This document shows, one piece after another, positions 44,048 through 51,431 of a stretch of DNA of 51,431 nt (positions within the stretch are counted from its first letter, which is position 1; every line of letters begins with the position of its first letter). Location: contig CAJTCR010000037.1 of assembly GCA_910574915.1 (NCBI GenBank), forward strand, positions 1 to 51,431, written 5' to 3'. Made by a program: the position numbers and the translations under genes. Source of the stretch: Eubacteriaceae bacterium. GTDB taxonomy: Bacteria; Bacillota; Clostridia; Lachnospirales; Lachnospiraceae. The notes under the pieces are model-generated. The model was not told the origin of the DNA. It saw nothing but the letters and a program-made list of their open reading frames with translations, and made no database searches.

Positions 44048-44136
44048 AAAATTTGCGACAGGAACGCGACGAAACTTGCTTTGCCCGCGTTATCATAGGT
44101 ATACATAGAATATTTTACTGAAAGGGGATGTATCTT

Positions 44137-45396
44137 ATGATGAAGAAGTGTGTACGATCCATGTTTGTTATGATGTTGGCGTTAACGATGCTTGTCGGAT
44201 GCGCGGCGGATGGAGTGCAAAGCAAAATAAGCGCAAAGCAGGTATCCGCAAAAAAACTGAATCCGGGAGAACAGATCTGCATCGATTACGCGAAGCCGTC
44301 GATGCAGCCGGTACAGGAGTTTGCCTACCAGCTACTGTTGTGCAATCTGAATAAGGAAAATCCGGTCTTTTCACCAGTTTCCGCATATACAGCACTTTGT
44401 ATGGCGGCAAACGGTGCGAAGGGAAAGACGAAAAAAGAGTTTCAGCAGGTGCTGGGGGAAGATCTGATGTGCCTGCCCGATGATTTGATGAATATACTGC
44501 CGCAAGACAAAGAAGGCATTACGCTTAAAGCAGCCAATTCTGTCTGGTTAGATCAAGCGTTTCGTGCCAAAAAGCAATGGCTGACAACAGTGACAAGCCT
44601 GTTTGATGCGAGCGTTTACCAGACAGACCTGGATACAGCAGCGGCTAGGAAAGAGATCAACCAGTGGGTGAAAAAGCATACAAACGGGATGATTCCAAAA
44701 CTGCTGGATCAAAACCTGGATCAAAATACCAGGCTTTCCTTACTGAATGCACTGTATTTTCAGGCAGAATGGGACAGTAAATTTATAGCCCAAAGTACGG
44801 TGACAAGTGATTTTCGCCTGGATGACGGTACTGTGAAAAAAGTGCCGATGATGCAGCAGTGGCTTAGAGGATGCGAATATTTAAAAGATTCGTCCTGCGA
44901 AGGAGTGGTACTGCCTTATGCGGACAGCAGCTATGCGTTTGTCGCAATAAAGCCGGCGGGAAAGAAAAACATTCGTACCTGGTATCAGTCTTATTCTGCG
45001 AAAAAATTGCAGAATCTGATCGCAGCAAGGAAACGCATGGATGTAGACCTTTCGCTTGTCAAATTTCAGGCAAAATGCAAGGAAGACCTTGTGGACAGCT
45101 TGAAAAAGATGGGGATTGTAAAGGCATTTGATCCAAAGAAGGCAGATTTTACACTGCTTGGAACATCCAGCCAGGGAAACAGCCTGCATATCAGTAAGGT
45201 CTTGCAGGAAGCGGTTATTGAGGTGGCAGAGGATGGTACAAAGGCGTCGGCGTCGACAGTCGTGGCAATGGAAGACGGCGGAAGCGTGATGGAGCCGGTT
45301 CCGGTCGCGTTTGACCGTTCCTTTTTGTACATGATTATGGATATGGAGCGTGAGATGCCTGTGTTTATCGGGATTATGGATGATCCTGAACAGTAG
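44137..45396 (+). CDS. Serpin-family lipoprotein
   Basis: This 419-residue protein has a lipoprotein signal (lipobox LVGC, C22) and a complete serpin domain: NPVFSPVSAYTALCMAANGAKG, TRLSLLNALYFQAEWDSKF and the hinge AEDGTKASASTVVA. The small residues in the hinge fit an inhibitory serpin able to insert its loop. The predicted scissile region, counted from the hinge, lies in MEDGGSV and looks acidic/glycine rich; the protease target is unknown. ATG at 44137 is spaced nine bases from AAAGGGG; the ATG at 44128 abuts it. Surface anchoring suggests protection from host or community proteases; this is inference. Confidence 0.93.
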   Translation: MMKKCVRSMFVMMLALTMLVGCAADGVQSKISAKQVSAKKLNPGEQICIDYAKPSMQPVQEFAYQLLLCNLNKENPVFSPVSAYTALCMAANGAKGKTKKEFQQVLGEDLMCLPDDLMNILPQDKEGITLKAANSVWLDQAFRAKKQWLTTVTSLFDASVYQTDLDTAAARKEINQWVKKHTNGMIPKLLDQNLDQNTRLSLLNALYFQAEWDSKFIAQSTVTSDFRLDDGTVKKVPMMQQWLRGCEYLKDSSCEGVVLPYADSSYAFVAIKPAGKKNIRTWYQSYSAKKLQNLIAARKRMDVDLSLVKFQAKCKEDLVDSLKKMGIVKAFDPKKADFTLLGTSSQGNSLHISKVLQEAVIEVAEDGTKASASTVVAMEDGGSVMEPVPVAFDRSFLYMIMDMEREMPVFIGIMDDPEQ

Positions 45397-45434
45397 TTGG
45401 AATACGGGATATCTGGAAAAGGTATGGTATTTTT

Positions 45435-46190
45435 ATGGAAACAAGGGAAATATTAAAAAAAGTACAGGCGGGGGAATTGTCGCTGGATCAGGCGGAACAG
45501 CTTTTTCGCAGGCAGCCGTTTGACGAAATGGGGTACGCAAAGCTGGATACGCACAGAAAGATCCGTTCTGGTTTTGCGGAAGTGATCTTTTGCAGCGGAA
45601 AGGCAGACGACCACCTGCTGCGGATTTTTGGCAGGCTGTATGCGCAGGACGCAGAAGTGTTCGGCACGAGGGCGACAAAGGAGCAGTATGAGATGATCCG
45701 CAGGGAATATCCTGACGCGGTCTATGACCCGGTATCTAAGATACTGAAAATCGAACGGGAAGGCAAGGTGCGCAGCGGAAAAGTAGCAGTCTGCACGGCT
45801 GGCACGGCAGATATTCCGGTAGCGGAAGAGGCGGCACAGACGGCGGAGTATTTTGGTACGGCTGTGGAACGGATCTATGACGTCGGCGTCAGCGGCATAC
45901 ACAGGCTGCTTGCAAATATCGATACGATCCAGCAGGCAAACTGTGTGGTAGCAGTAGCGGGGATGGAAGGTGCGCTGGCAAGTGTGCTGGGCGGGCTGGT
46001 AGATAAGCCGGTGATCGCGGTGCCCACTTCGGTCGGGTACGGTGCCTCGATGCACGGGCTGTCCGCGCTGCTTACGATGATTAATTCCTGTGCGAACGGG
46101 ATCGCAGTCGTAAATATTGACAATGGATATGGCGCCGGATATCTGGCGGCGCAGATCAATCGGCTGGCAAGGATTGATAAACAACTATAA
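45435..46190 (+). CDS. larB: Nickel-pincer cofactor biosynthesis protein LarB
   Basis: This 251-residue LarB carboxylates and hydrolyses nicotinic acid adenine dinucleotide in making the nickel-pincer nucleotide of lactate racemase-type enzymes. The N-terminal part has GFAEVIFCSGKAD. The C-terminal PurE-like domain has VCTAGTADIPVAEEAA, VYDVGVSGIHRLL-type and VAGMEGALASVLGGL, and TSVGYGASMHGLSALLTM, all typical of LarB. GGTATGGTATTTTT gives only a weak ribosome site. LarC, LarE and LarA are not in the window. Confidence 0.92.
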   Translation: METREILKKVQAGELSLDQAEQLFRRQPFDEMGYAKLDTHRKIRSGFAEVIFCSGKADDHLLRIFGRLYAQDAEVFGTRATKEQYEMIRREYPDAVYDPVSKILKIEREGKVRSGKVAVCTAGTADIPVAEEAAQTAEYFGTAVERIYDVGVSGIHRLLANIDTIQQANCVVAVAGMEGALASVLGGLVDKPVIAVPTSVGYGASMHGLSALLTMINSCANGIAVVNIDNGYGAGYLAAQINRLARIDKQL

Positions 46191-46202
46191 ATATCATTCG
46201 AT

Positions 46203-46238
46203 AAAAAAGAGTCCTGCTTTCACAGAACTCTTTTTTTA
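46203..46238. terminator. Terminator after larB, possibly also for tRNA-Ser
   Basis: AAAAAAGAGT and ACTCTTTTTT enclose a ~14-base loop, with an A run on one side and a T run on the other, so it can serve larB and the converging tRNA-Ser. Confidence 0.8.
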
Positions 46239-46294
46239 AATTGGAGGTAGGATGTATTTATAGATAGTACCGTACAGTCGCACAGTACATTAAA

Positions 46295-46379
46295 CGGAGA
46301 GCATGGGATTCGAACCCACGGTGCTTTTCAGCACACGGCTTTTCGAGAGCCGCACCTTAAACCGCTCGGACAACTCTCC
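46295..46379 (-). tRNA. tRNA-Ser (CGA)
   Basis: On the minus strand, acceptor GGAGAGT pairs with the GCTCTCC end (G-T and near pairs), discriminator G. The anticodon loop is CTCGAAA with CGA, and a long variable arm (GTGTGCTGAAAAGCACC) typical of class II tRNAs is present. Confidence 0.95.
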
Positions 46380-46484
46380 TGAATAGAAACATAAAAAATA
46401 TATGCTGTATTAAGATTATACCATAAATTTCCATAAATACAAGAAAAATTTATGCCAGTATTGCGCATATTTTGTTTATTATAA

Positions 46485-46513
46485 TTGACAAGCGTCAGAT
46501 TTCAGTGGATAAT
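46485..46513 (+). promoter_or_regulatory. Promoter of the OPT transporter gene
   Basis: TTGACA and GATAAT with 17-base spacing, 35 bases before the ATG; the leader has AAGGAGG. Confidence 0.82.
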
Positions 46514-46548
46514 AGAAAAGGTTAATAAATTTAAGGAGGATTTTTTCT

Positions 46549-48444
46549 ATGAACGAATCAAAGGAGTTCAAGCCGTATATTCCGGCTGACAAAGTACTTC
46601 CAGAGATTACGCCTGTTTCGATTGTACTTGGTATTCTTCTTGCCGTACTGTTTGGCGGTGCGAATGCATATCTTGGGCTGCGGGTAGGTATGACAGTATC
46701 TGCGTCTATTCCGGCAGCAGTTATTTCTATGGGTGTTATTCGAATGGTATTAAGACGCGATTCTATTTTGGAGAACAATATCGTACAGACGATAGGTTCT
46801 GCGGGGGAATCATTAGCTGCGGGCGCTATTTTTACGCTTCCGGCGTTATTTATGTGGGCAGAAGAAGGAGGGACGCAGACACCTTCTTTGATTGAAATCG
46901 CCCTGATTGCATTTGTCGGAGGCGTGATTGGTATATTATTTATGATTCCGCTGCGTACGGCATTGATTGTACAGGAGCATGGCACACTTCCATACCCGGA
47001 AGGAAAAGCATGTGCAGAGGTGCTGATGGCAGGCGAAGAAGGCGGAGCAAGCGCTTCTACTGTATTTTTAGGCTTGGGAGTGTCTGCGGTTTATAAGTTT
47101 ATCGCAGACGGACTGTGTATTTTTCCAAGTGAAGTGGATTTTGAGATTAAGAGCTATAAAGGCTCTGGGATTGGTATGGACGTACTGCCGGCGCTGCTTG
47201 GCGTAGGTTATATTTGCGGAGCAAAAGTATCTTCTTACCTGCTTGCCGGCGGTACGCTGGGATGGTTTGTGATTATGCCGTTAATCGCGCTGTTTGGCGG
47301 AGAAGCGGTTATTTATCCTGGTACAGAACCGATCAGTACATTTAACCCGTCTGCACTGTGGAGTACGTATATCCGCTATATCGGAGCAGGAGCCGTGGCA
47401 GCGGGCGGTATTATGAGCCTGATTAAATCGCTGCCTTTAATCGTACGTACCTTCCGCCAGGCAGTCAAGGGATTCGGCGCAAAAGCCGGCGTTTCCAACC
47501 GTACGACACAGGATCTTCCAATGAATTTCGTATTTATAGGGATCGGTGTGCTGGCGATCTTTATGTGGCTGTGCCCGGTAATTCCGGTGAACCTTCTGGG
47601 CGCAATTATTATCATTATCTTTGGATTCTTTTTTGCTACCGTATCTTCCCGTATGGTAGGCTTAGTCGGCAGCTCCAACAATCCGGTTTCCGGTATGGCG
47701 ATTGCGACGCTGCTGATTTCTACAATGGTCTTAAAAGCAACGGGCATGATTGGAATGCCTGGAATGATTGCGGCAATCAGTATCGGTTCCATTATCTGTA
47801 TTATTGCAGCGATTGCCGGAGATACTTCTCAGGATTTGAAAACGGGATTCTTAGTTGGTTCCACTCCAAAAAATCAGCAGATTGGTGAATTAATCGGTGT
47901 AGTTGCTTCTGCAATTACGATCGGTGGAGTATTGTACCTGCTCAATGCGGCATGGTCTTATGGCACAGACCAGCTTCCGGCTCCGCAGGCGATGCTTATG
48001 AAGATGGTAGTTGAAGGCGTTATGAACGGCAATTTGCCTTGGGCGCTTGTATTCTCAGGTGTATTTATCGCAGTTGTCGTAGAGATCCTTGGCATTCCGG
48101 TACTGCCGTTTGCAGTCGGACTGTATCTGCCGATCCATCTGAGTACGCCAATGATCGTGGGCGGGCTTGTAAGGCTGTATTTTGAAAAGAAAAAGAATGA
48201 AAATGAGTCTGAGCGGAAACGCAAAGTGGAAAATGGCGTGCTGTATTCCTCCGGCTTGATCGCAGGCGAAGGACTTGTCGGCATTATGCTTGCTGTCTTT
48301 GCAATTATTAAAGTTGGAGATGCGACTTTAGGGGATATCATTAATCTTTCTGGGAGAATTAATTTTGGCAATATCGGCGGGCTTGTATTTTTTGCAGTAT
48401 TAACTGCGACGCTTTGGGCAATTATAGTGAAGAAGAAAAAATAA
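46549..48444 (+). CDS. OPT-family oligopeptide transporter
   Basis: This 631-residue transporter of the OPT family (proton- or sodium-driven peptide or metal-chelate uptake) has about 14-16 hydrophobic spans. Family patterns are GGANAYLGLRVGMTVSASIPAAV near the N-terminus, GTLPYPEGKACAEVL and SSNNPVSGMAIATLL. Length fits the bacterial peptide-transporting branch. It is followed by a terminator, a PqqD-like gene and a PepD-type dipeptidase, so uptake and cleavage of small peptides may be linked. Confidence 0.92.
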   Translation: MNESKEFKPYIPADKVLPEITPVSIVLGILLAVLFGGANAYLGLRVGMTVSASIPAAVISMGVIRMVLRRDSILENNIVQTIGSAGESLAAGAIFTLPALFMWAEEGGTQTPSLIEIALIAFVGGVIGILFMIPLRTALIVQEHGTLPYPEGKACAEVLMAGEEGGASASTVFLGLGVSAVYKFIADGLCIFPSEVDFEIKSYKGSGIGMDVLPALLGVGYICGAKVSSYLLAGGTLGWFVIMPLIALFGGEAVIYPGTEPISTFNPSALWSTYIRYIGAGAVAAGGIMSLIKSLPLIVRTFRQAVKGFGAKAGVSNRTTQDLPMNFVFIGIGVLAIFMWLCPVIPVNLLGAIIIIIFGFFFATVSSRMVGLVGSSNNPVSGMAIATLLISTMVLKATGMIGMPGMIAAISIGSIICIIAAIAGDTSQDLKTGFLVGSTPKNQQIGELIGVVASAITIGGVLYLLNAAWSYGTDQLPAPQAMLMKMVVEGVMNGNLPWALVFSGVFIAVVVEILGIPVLPFAVGLYLPIHLSTPMIVGGLVRLYFEKKKNENESERKRKVENGVLYSSGLIAGEGLVGIMLAVFAIIKVGDATLGDIINLSGRINFGNIGGLVFFAVLTATLWAIIVKKKK

Positions 48445-48452
48445 ATTTTAGA

Positions 48453-48497
48453 AAATCAGCGCGGCGTATCAGAATGCTTTGCTGCGCTGGTTTTTTA
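48453..48497 (+). terminator. Terminator after the OPT gene
   Basis: AATCAGCGCGGCG pairs (with G-T) with the arm around TGCTGCGCTGGTT, followed by T6. The terminator ends about 15 bases before the next start, so read-through may feed the PqqD-like gene. Confidence 0.82.
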
Positions 48498-48511
48498 TAA
48501 AAAGGGCTGAT

Positions 48512-48862
48512 ATGGGAAAGAAAAAGCAGGAAAATTTTTTAGATTATGTACCAAAAAGAAATAAATTGTATGAATGGGATTGGAACCAGAAAAAACATGT
48601 AGAGATTGCAGTTGTGAACCGCGGGCTGTTTAACCGGATTGCGCAGATCTTATTCCGCAAGCCGAAAGTCAGCAAAATTGAATTGGATGAGCTTGGAAGC
48701 TTTATCTGGCAGGAAATGGATGGAGCTCGTACGGTATATGAGCTTGGAGAAGCAGTAAGGACAAAGTTTGGAAAAAAGGCAGAGCCGCTTTATGAGCGCC
48801 TGTGTGAATATATACGTATTCTGCACAATAACCGTTTTATTGTGTATGAAAATAAGAAATAA
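48512..48862 (+). CDS. PqqD-like (RRE-fold) protein
   Basis: This 116-residue protein has a winged-helix PqqD-like fold: PVVNRGLFNRIA-type strand region, then LDELGSFIWQEMDGARTVYELGEAVRTKFG, close to the PqqD pattern of a helix after an Asp/Gly turn. PqqD domains bind precursor peptides for radical-SAM or other tailoring enzymes. No such enzyme or short precursor gene is visible here. AAAGGGCTGAT precedes the ATG. It lies 17 bases before pepD and is probably co-transcribed with it. Confidence 0.82.
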   Translation: MGKKKQENFLDYVPKRNKLYEWDWNQKKHVEIAVVNRGLFNRIAQILFRKPKVSKIELDELGSFIWQEMDGARTVYELGEAVRTKFGKKAEPLYERLCEYIRILHNNRFIVYENKK

Positions 48863-48879
48863 AGAAAGAAGGCAGGAAC

Positions 48880-50328
48880 ATGGGAGTATTGTCCAGTTTA
48901 GAACCAAAAGAAGTATTTTTCTATTTTGAAGAAATCAGTTCGATTCCGCGTGCGTCTTACCACGAGGAGGCAATCAGCAATTATTGTGTGGAATTTGCGA
49001 AAAAGCATCAGCTCGAATATATACAGGATGAGCTGAAAAATGTAATTATTATAAAAGAAGCGACGCCTGGCTATGAGCAGGAAGAGCCGATTATTATGCA
49101 GGGGCATCTGGATATGGTATGTGAAAAGCTGCCGGAGTGCGACATTGATTTTGATACCGAAGGAATCAGGCTGTTAATAGAAGGAGATGATGTGACCGCA
49201 GACGGCACGACGCTCGGCGGGGATAACGGGATTGCGATCGCTTATGCACTGGCGGTGCTTGCCTCGGATAAGATCGCGCATCCAAGGCTGGAGGTGATTT
49301 TTACCGTATCCGAAGAGGTCGGTATGGAAGGTGCTGAAGGCATTGATGTATCGATGCTCAAGGGACGCAGGCTGTTAAACCTGGATTCTGAAGAAGAGGG
49401 AATCCTGCTTGCGGGCTGTGCTGGCGGCGCAAGAATCGAATGCAGGCTTAAGGTAAACAGCATCGACAGCGAAGGTGCTGTAATGGAGATTAAAGTACAC
49501 GGGCTGGCTGGCGGACATTCCGGTGTGGAGATTCATAAGGGGCGTGCAAATGCGAATATGATTATGGCGCGCATACTTGCCGGGCTGGCAAAGCATGTGC
49601 CATATCACCTGGCATCTTATCACGGCGGACGCAAAGACAACGCCATTCCGCGGGAAAGCGAGGTACTTCTTTGCCTGCCGCAAAAGGATCTGGAACAGGC
49701 AGAAAAAGTATTGCATAAAATGCAGCAGGATCTTTCTAATGAATATGCGGTAACGGATAAAAATATAAAACTCTCTGTAATAACAGACCAGTCCAATATT
49801 CCATTTCGGATGCTGGATGAAGACAGTACGAGGAAAGCAGTGTTATTGGTTAATGCACTGCCAAACGGCGTTCAGACGATGAGTGCCGATGTGGAGGGAC
49901 TGGTGGAAACATCGCTGAACCTGGGTGTGCTGGAGCTTAACTATCAGGAAATGACTTTAAGCTATGCGGTGCGCAGCTCTGTCGGAAGCGCAAAGGAGGC
50001 GCTGCTGGATCAAATGGTATATATCTGCCAGGCAATCGGCGCGGAAGCGGAAATATCAGGCAACTATCCTGCATGGGAATATAAGCGTGACTCCGCGTTT
50101 CGCGATAAGCTGGCAGCCGTTTATGAAAGAATGTATGGAAAAGCGCCGGTTGTGGAAGCGATTCACGCAGGACTGGAATGCGGGCTGCTTGCAGGCAAGC
50201 TGCCGGGACTGGACTGTATTTCCGTAGGGCCTGATATGAAGGATGTGCATACGACAGAAGAAAAGTTAAGCATCTCTTCGACAAAGCGCGTATGGGAATT
50301 TTTATTAGAAGTGTTAAAGGATAAATAA
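48880..50328 (+). CDS. pepD: Aminoacyl-histidine dipeptidase (PepD-like)
   Basis: This 482-residue M20-family metallodipeptidase matches PepD (cytosolic beta-Ala-His/Xaa-His dipeptidase). Metal and catalytic residues are visible in IMQGHLDMVCEK, TTLGGDNGIAIAYALA, VSEEVGMEGAEG and, near the C-terminus, AIHAGLECGLLAGKLPGLD. The lid domain has GLAGGHSGVEIHKGRANAN. Length is normal. AGAAAGAAGGCAGG precedes the ATG, 17 bases after the PqqD-like gene. It is preceded by a peptide-type transporter. Confidence 0.94.
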   Translation: MGVLSSLEPKEVFFYFEEISSIPRASYHEEAISNYCVEFAKKHQLEYIQDELKNVIIIKEATPGYEQEEPIIMQGHLDMVCEKLPECDIDFDTEGIRLLIEGDDVTADGTTLGGDNGIAIAYALAVLASDKIAHPRLEVIFTVSEEVGMEGAEGIDVSMLKGRRLLNLDSEEEGILLAGCAGGARIECRLKVNSIDSEGAVMEIKVHGLAGGHSGVEIHKGRANANMIMARILAGLAKHVPYHLASYHGGRKDNAIPRESEVLLCLPQKDLEQAEKVLHKMQQDLSNEYAVTDKNIKLSVITDQSNIPFRMLDEDSTRKAVLLVNALPNGVQTMSADVEGLVETSLNLGVLELNYQEMTLSYAVRSSVGSAKEALLDQMVYICQAIGAEAEISGNYPAWEYKRDSAFRDKLAAVYERMYGKAPVVEAIHAGLECGLLAGKLPGLDCISVGPDMKDVHTTEEKLSISSTKRVWEFLLEVLKDK

Positions 50329-50349
50329 ATAAAAAGGAGCAGGCGGTGT

Positions 50350-50399
50350 TAAAGAGCCGGCAGAAAATAAGCGTGATCTATTTTCTGCCGGCTCTTTTT
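50350..50399 (+). terminator. Terminator of pepD
   Basis: AAAGAGCCGGCAGAAAATA and its inverted copy TATTTTCTGCCGGCTCTTT form a 19-bp stem followed by T residues. Confidence 0.95.
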
Positions 50400-50565
50400 C
50401 AGGCATTTGGAAAAATGTTTGTGTATTTTGTTATAATTTTACATAAAATACAGCCTGAATTATTAAATAGTAACAAATAAATCTTAAAAATTTCAATGAC
50501 AAAAGAAAAAAATTCTATGTTTTCTTTTCTATGGATTCGCTATACTGTCATTATCAACAAGGGGA

Positions 50566-50579
50566 CACCCGAAAGGGTG
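50566..50579 (+). promoter_or_regulatory. Small GAAA-capped hairpin in the mglB leader
   Basis: CACCC-GAAA-GGGTG is a 5-bp stem with a GNRA tetraloop, located between a TATACT -10-like box (50541-50546) and the Shine-Dalgarno AAGGAG. It may stabilise the leader RNA; no ligand-binding fold is evident. The rest of 50400-50602 is A/T rich without a clear -35 box. Confidence 0.45.
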
Positions 50580-50602
50580 GTTTGTATGGAAAGGAGAAAA
50601 AT

Positions 50603-51271
50603 ATGAAAAGAAAATTAGTATCAATGACACTGGCGTTAATGATGGGGATTTCACTTACGGCATGTGGTTCTGGCGGAGATGATAAGCCTGCTACAGACGG
50701 AGGAAATACTGCTACAGAAGATCAGGCAGATGGTACAGGGGCATCGGATGAAGGATCAGGCGATACTGGTGCAGCAGACGACGGCGGCGCAGCAGACAGC
50801 GGTGCAGAAGTAGCAAATAAAGATAAGCCGTTAGTATGGTTTAACCGTCAGCCGTCCAACAGCTCGACTGGCGAGCTGGATATGACAGCACTTTCCTTTA
50901 ATAAAGATACCTATTATGTAGGTTTTGACGCAAATCAGGGTGCTGAGCTGCAAGGTACAATGGTAAAAGAATATATTGAAGCAAATATCGACAGCATTGA
51001 CCGCAACGGCGACGGCGTGATCGGCTACGTGCTTGCAATCGGCGATATCGGGCACAATGATTCGATTGCACGTACCAGAGGCGTACGCAAGGCGCTTGGC
51101 ACAGGCGTAGAAAAAGACGGCGACATCAACAGTGATCCGGTAGGAACAAATACAGACGGCTCTGCTTCCGCAGTGCAGGATGGTTCGATCGAAATAAACG
51201 GCAAGACTTATGTTGTACGTGAGCTTGCTTCTCAGGAAATGAAGAACTCCGCAGGCGCTACCTTAACTTGA
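50603..51271 (+). pseudogene. mglB: Truncated galactose/glucose-binding lipoprotein gene (mglB-like), interrupted by IS
   Basis: The frame gives 222 residues: a lipoprotein signal (lipobox LTAC, C21), a Gly/Asp-rich linker, and the first part of an MglB-like periplasmic-binding fold (PLVWFNRQPS; VGFDANQGAELQGTMVKEYI; NRNGDGVIGYV-type; GDIGHNDSIARTRGVRKAL). Full-length relatives have about 350-400 residues, with the second lobe following a conserved SAGATW-type segment. Here homology stops at SAGAT and a stop follows three codons later, inside sequence that belongs to an insertion element. AAGGAG precedes the ATG. The sugar ABC transporter is thus probably crippled unless the element excises. 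Confidence 0.85.
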
Positions 51272-51431
51272 CCCACAAGTTTATGTGGATATCCTATTGT
51301 TTCTATGCTATACTAAAGAAAAAGAGGTGATCCATATGACGGTAGAATATACGAATTGGGAAACGGAATTTGTAGATGCAAAATTTGTTGATCAGCGTTT
51401 GAAATCACGTTTTTTTAAGATTATGGATGCA
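51262..51431 (+). mobile_element. Left end of a Tn5/IS4-like insertion sequence
   Basis: Foreign sequence begins within mglB at about 51262. The first 19 bases from 51262 (CTTAACTTGACCCACAAGT) agree with the Tn5 outside end at 12 of 19 positions, including all of the last seven (CACAAGT). A short hairpin (CCACA...TGTGG) and a transposase gene follow. The right end lies outside the window. The exact boundary is inferred. Confidence 0.75.
51336..51431 (+). CDS. Transposase, Tn5/IS4 family, 5' part (runs off the window)
   Basis: The first 32 codons are present; the frame is open to the window edge. The start TNWETEFVDAKFVDQRLKS resembles the N-terminal DNA-binding domain of Tn5-type transposases (usual pattern W-x4-F-x-D-A-x-L-x-D-x-R). 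GAGGTGATCC precedes the ATG. Family assignment rests on this short region and on the element end upstream. Confidence 0.75.
   Translation, partial: MTVEYTNWETEFVDAKFVDQRLKSRFFKIMDA

Noticed and set aside
45453..46184. 243-codon minus-strand frame covering larB
   Set aside because: It mirrors larB almost exactly on the other strand, with no ribosome site and no recognisable domain.
50603..51271. The 222-residue mglB-like frame as a complete short lipoprotein
   Set aside because: Homology to the sugar-binding fold is cut in the middle, and the last codons and stop fall in sequence that looks like an insertion element end.

Overview
The window is a chromosomal segment of an anaerobic, spore-forming, low-to-moderate GC Firmicute, most probably a gut-type member of the Lachnospiraceae (Clostridia). 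Supporting signs are the sporulation-linked genes (SpoIID-like, SpmB, CwlD), a long Bacillus/Clostridium-type SRP RNA, a tyrosine T-box, purine-rich Shine-Dalgarno sites with frequent GTG/TTG starts, a clostridial 2[4Fe-4S] ferredoxin, and an F-type ATPase whose c subunit has a sodium-binding signature. Most of it is core genome. Accessory pieces are a palindromic element near 12.8 kb, a solitary tyrosine recombinase at 42.2-42.8 kb, and an insertion sequence that enters at the right edge.

Layout. 1-1.6 kb: the last bases of a 23S rRNA, then tRNA-Asn, tRNA-Glu, tRNA-Cys, a DUF445 membrane protein and a second tRNA-Cys with its own promoter. 1.6-6.5 kb: response regulator, histidine kinase, ABC ATPase and FtsX-type permease, a peptide-sensing/detoxification type module. 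6.5-8.1 kb: a PadR regulator and a six-span membrane protein behind a repeat-bearing promoter. 8.1-9.7 kb: tyrS on the minus strand with its T-box leader. 9.7-12.5 kb: a zinc-ribbon protein and metG. 12.5-13.0 kb: non-coding, holding two inverted-repeat structures. 13.0-17.1 kb: tatD, rsmA, SpoIID-like, spmB, a sirtuin and a DUF951 protein. 17.1-25.0 kb: rpsF-ssb-rpsR, a DHH phosphoesterase, an unrecognised membrane protein, gdpP, rplI and dnaB, i.e. the replication/ribosomal-protein cluster widespread in Firmicutes with a probable c-di-AMP turnover pair inserted. 25.0-27.6 kb: MerR-type regulator, ferredoxin, DUF1858 protein and mecA. 27.7-30.5 kb: a kinase joined to a P-loop-like domain, a second P-loop-like protein, a SAF/CpaB-like protein and a small unknown protein, resembling a fragment of a Tad/Flp locus without its motor or pilin genes. 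30.6-34.9 kb: GH18 hydrolase, cwlD, threonylcarbamoyl-AMP synthase and a phosphatase-like protein lacking its catalytic cysteine. 34.9-42.2 kb: the complete F1Fo-ATPase operon with two small AtpI-like genes. 42.2-46.4 kb: tyrosine recombinase, SRP RNA, HAD hydrolase, serpin lipoprotein, larB and tRNA-Ser. 46.5-50.4 kb: OPT-family transporter, PqqD-like protein and PepD-like dipeptidase. 50.5 kb to the end: the 5' half of an mglB-like sugar-binding lipoprotein cut by a Tn5/IS4-like element whose transposase gene runs off the window.

The points that most deserve a second look are the kinase/P-loop-like/SAF cluster, whose first gene seems to start at ATT; the Cys-less phosphatase homologue; the 231-bp palindromic element; a strong promoter and Shine-Dalgarno site followed by a CTG-initiated 27-codon frame; the serpin; the sodium-type c subunit; and the mglB interruption. 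All family assignments come from reading motifs; no database search was possible.
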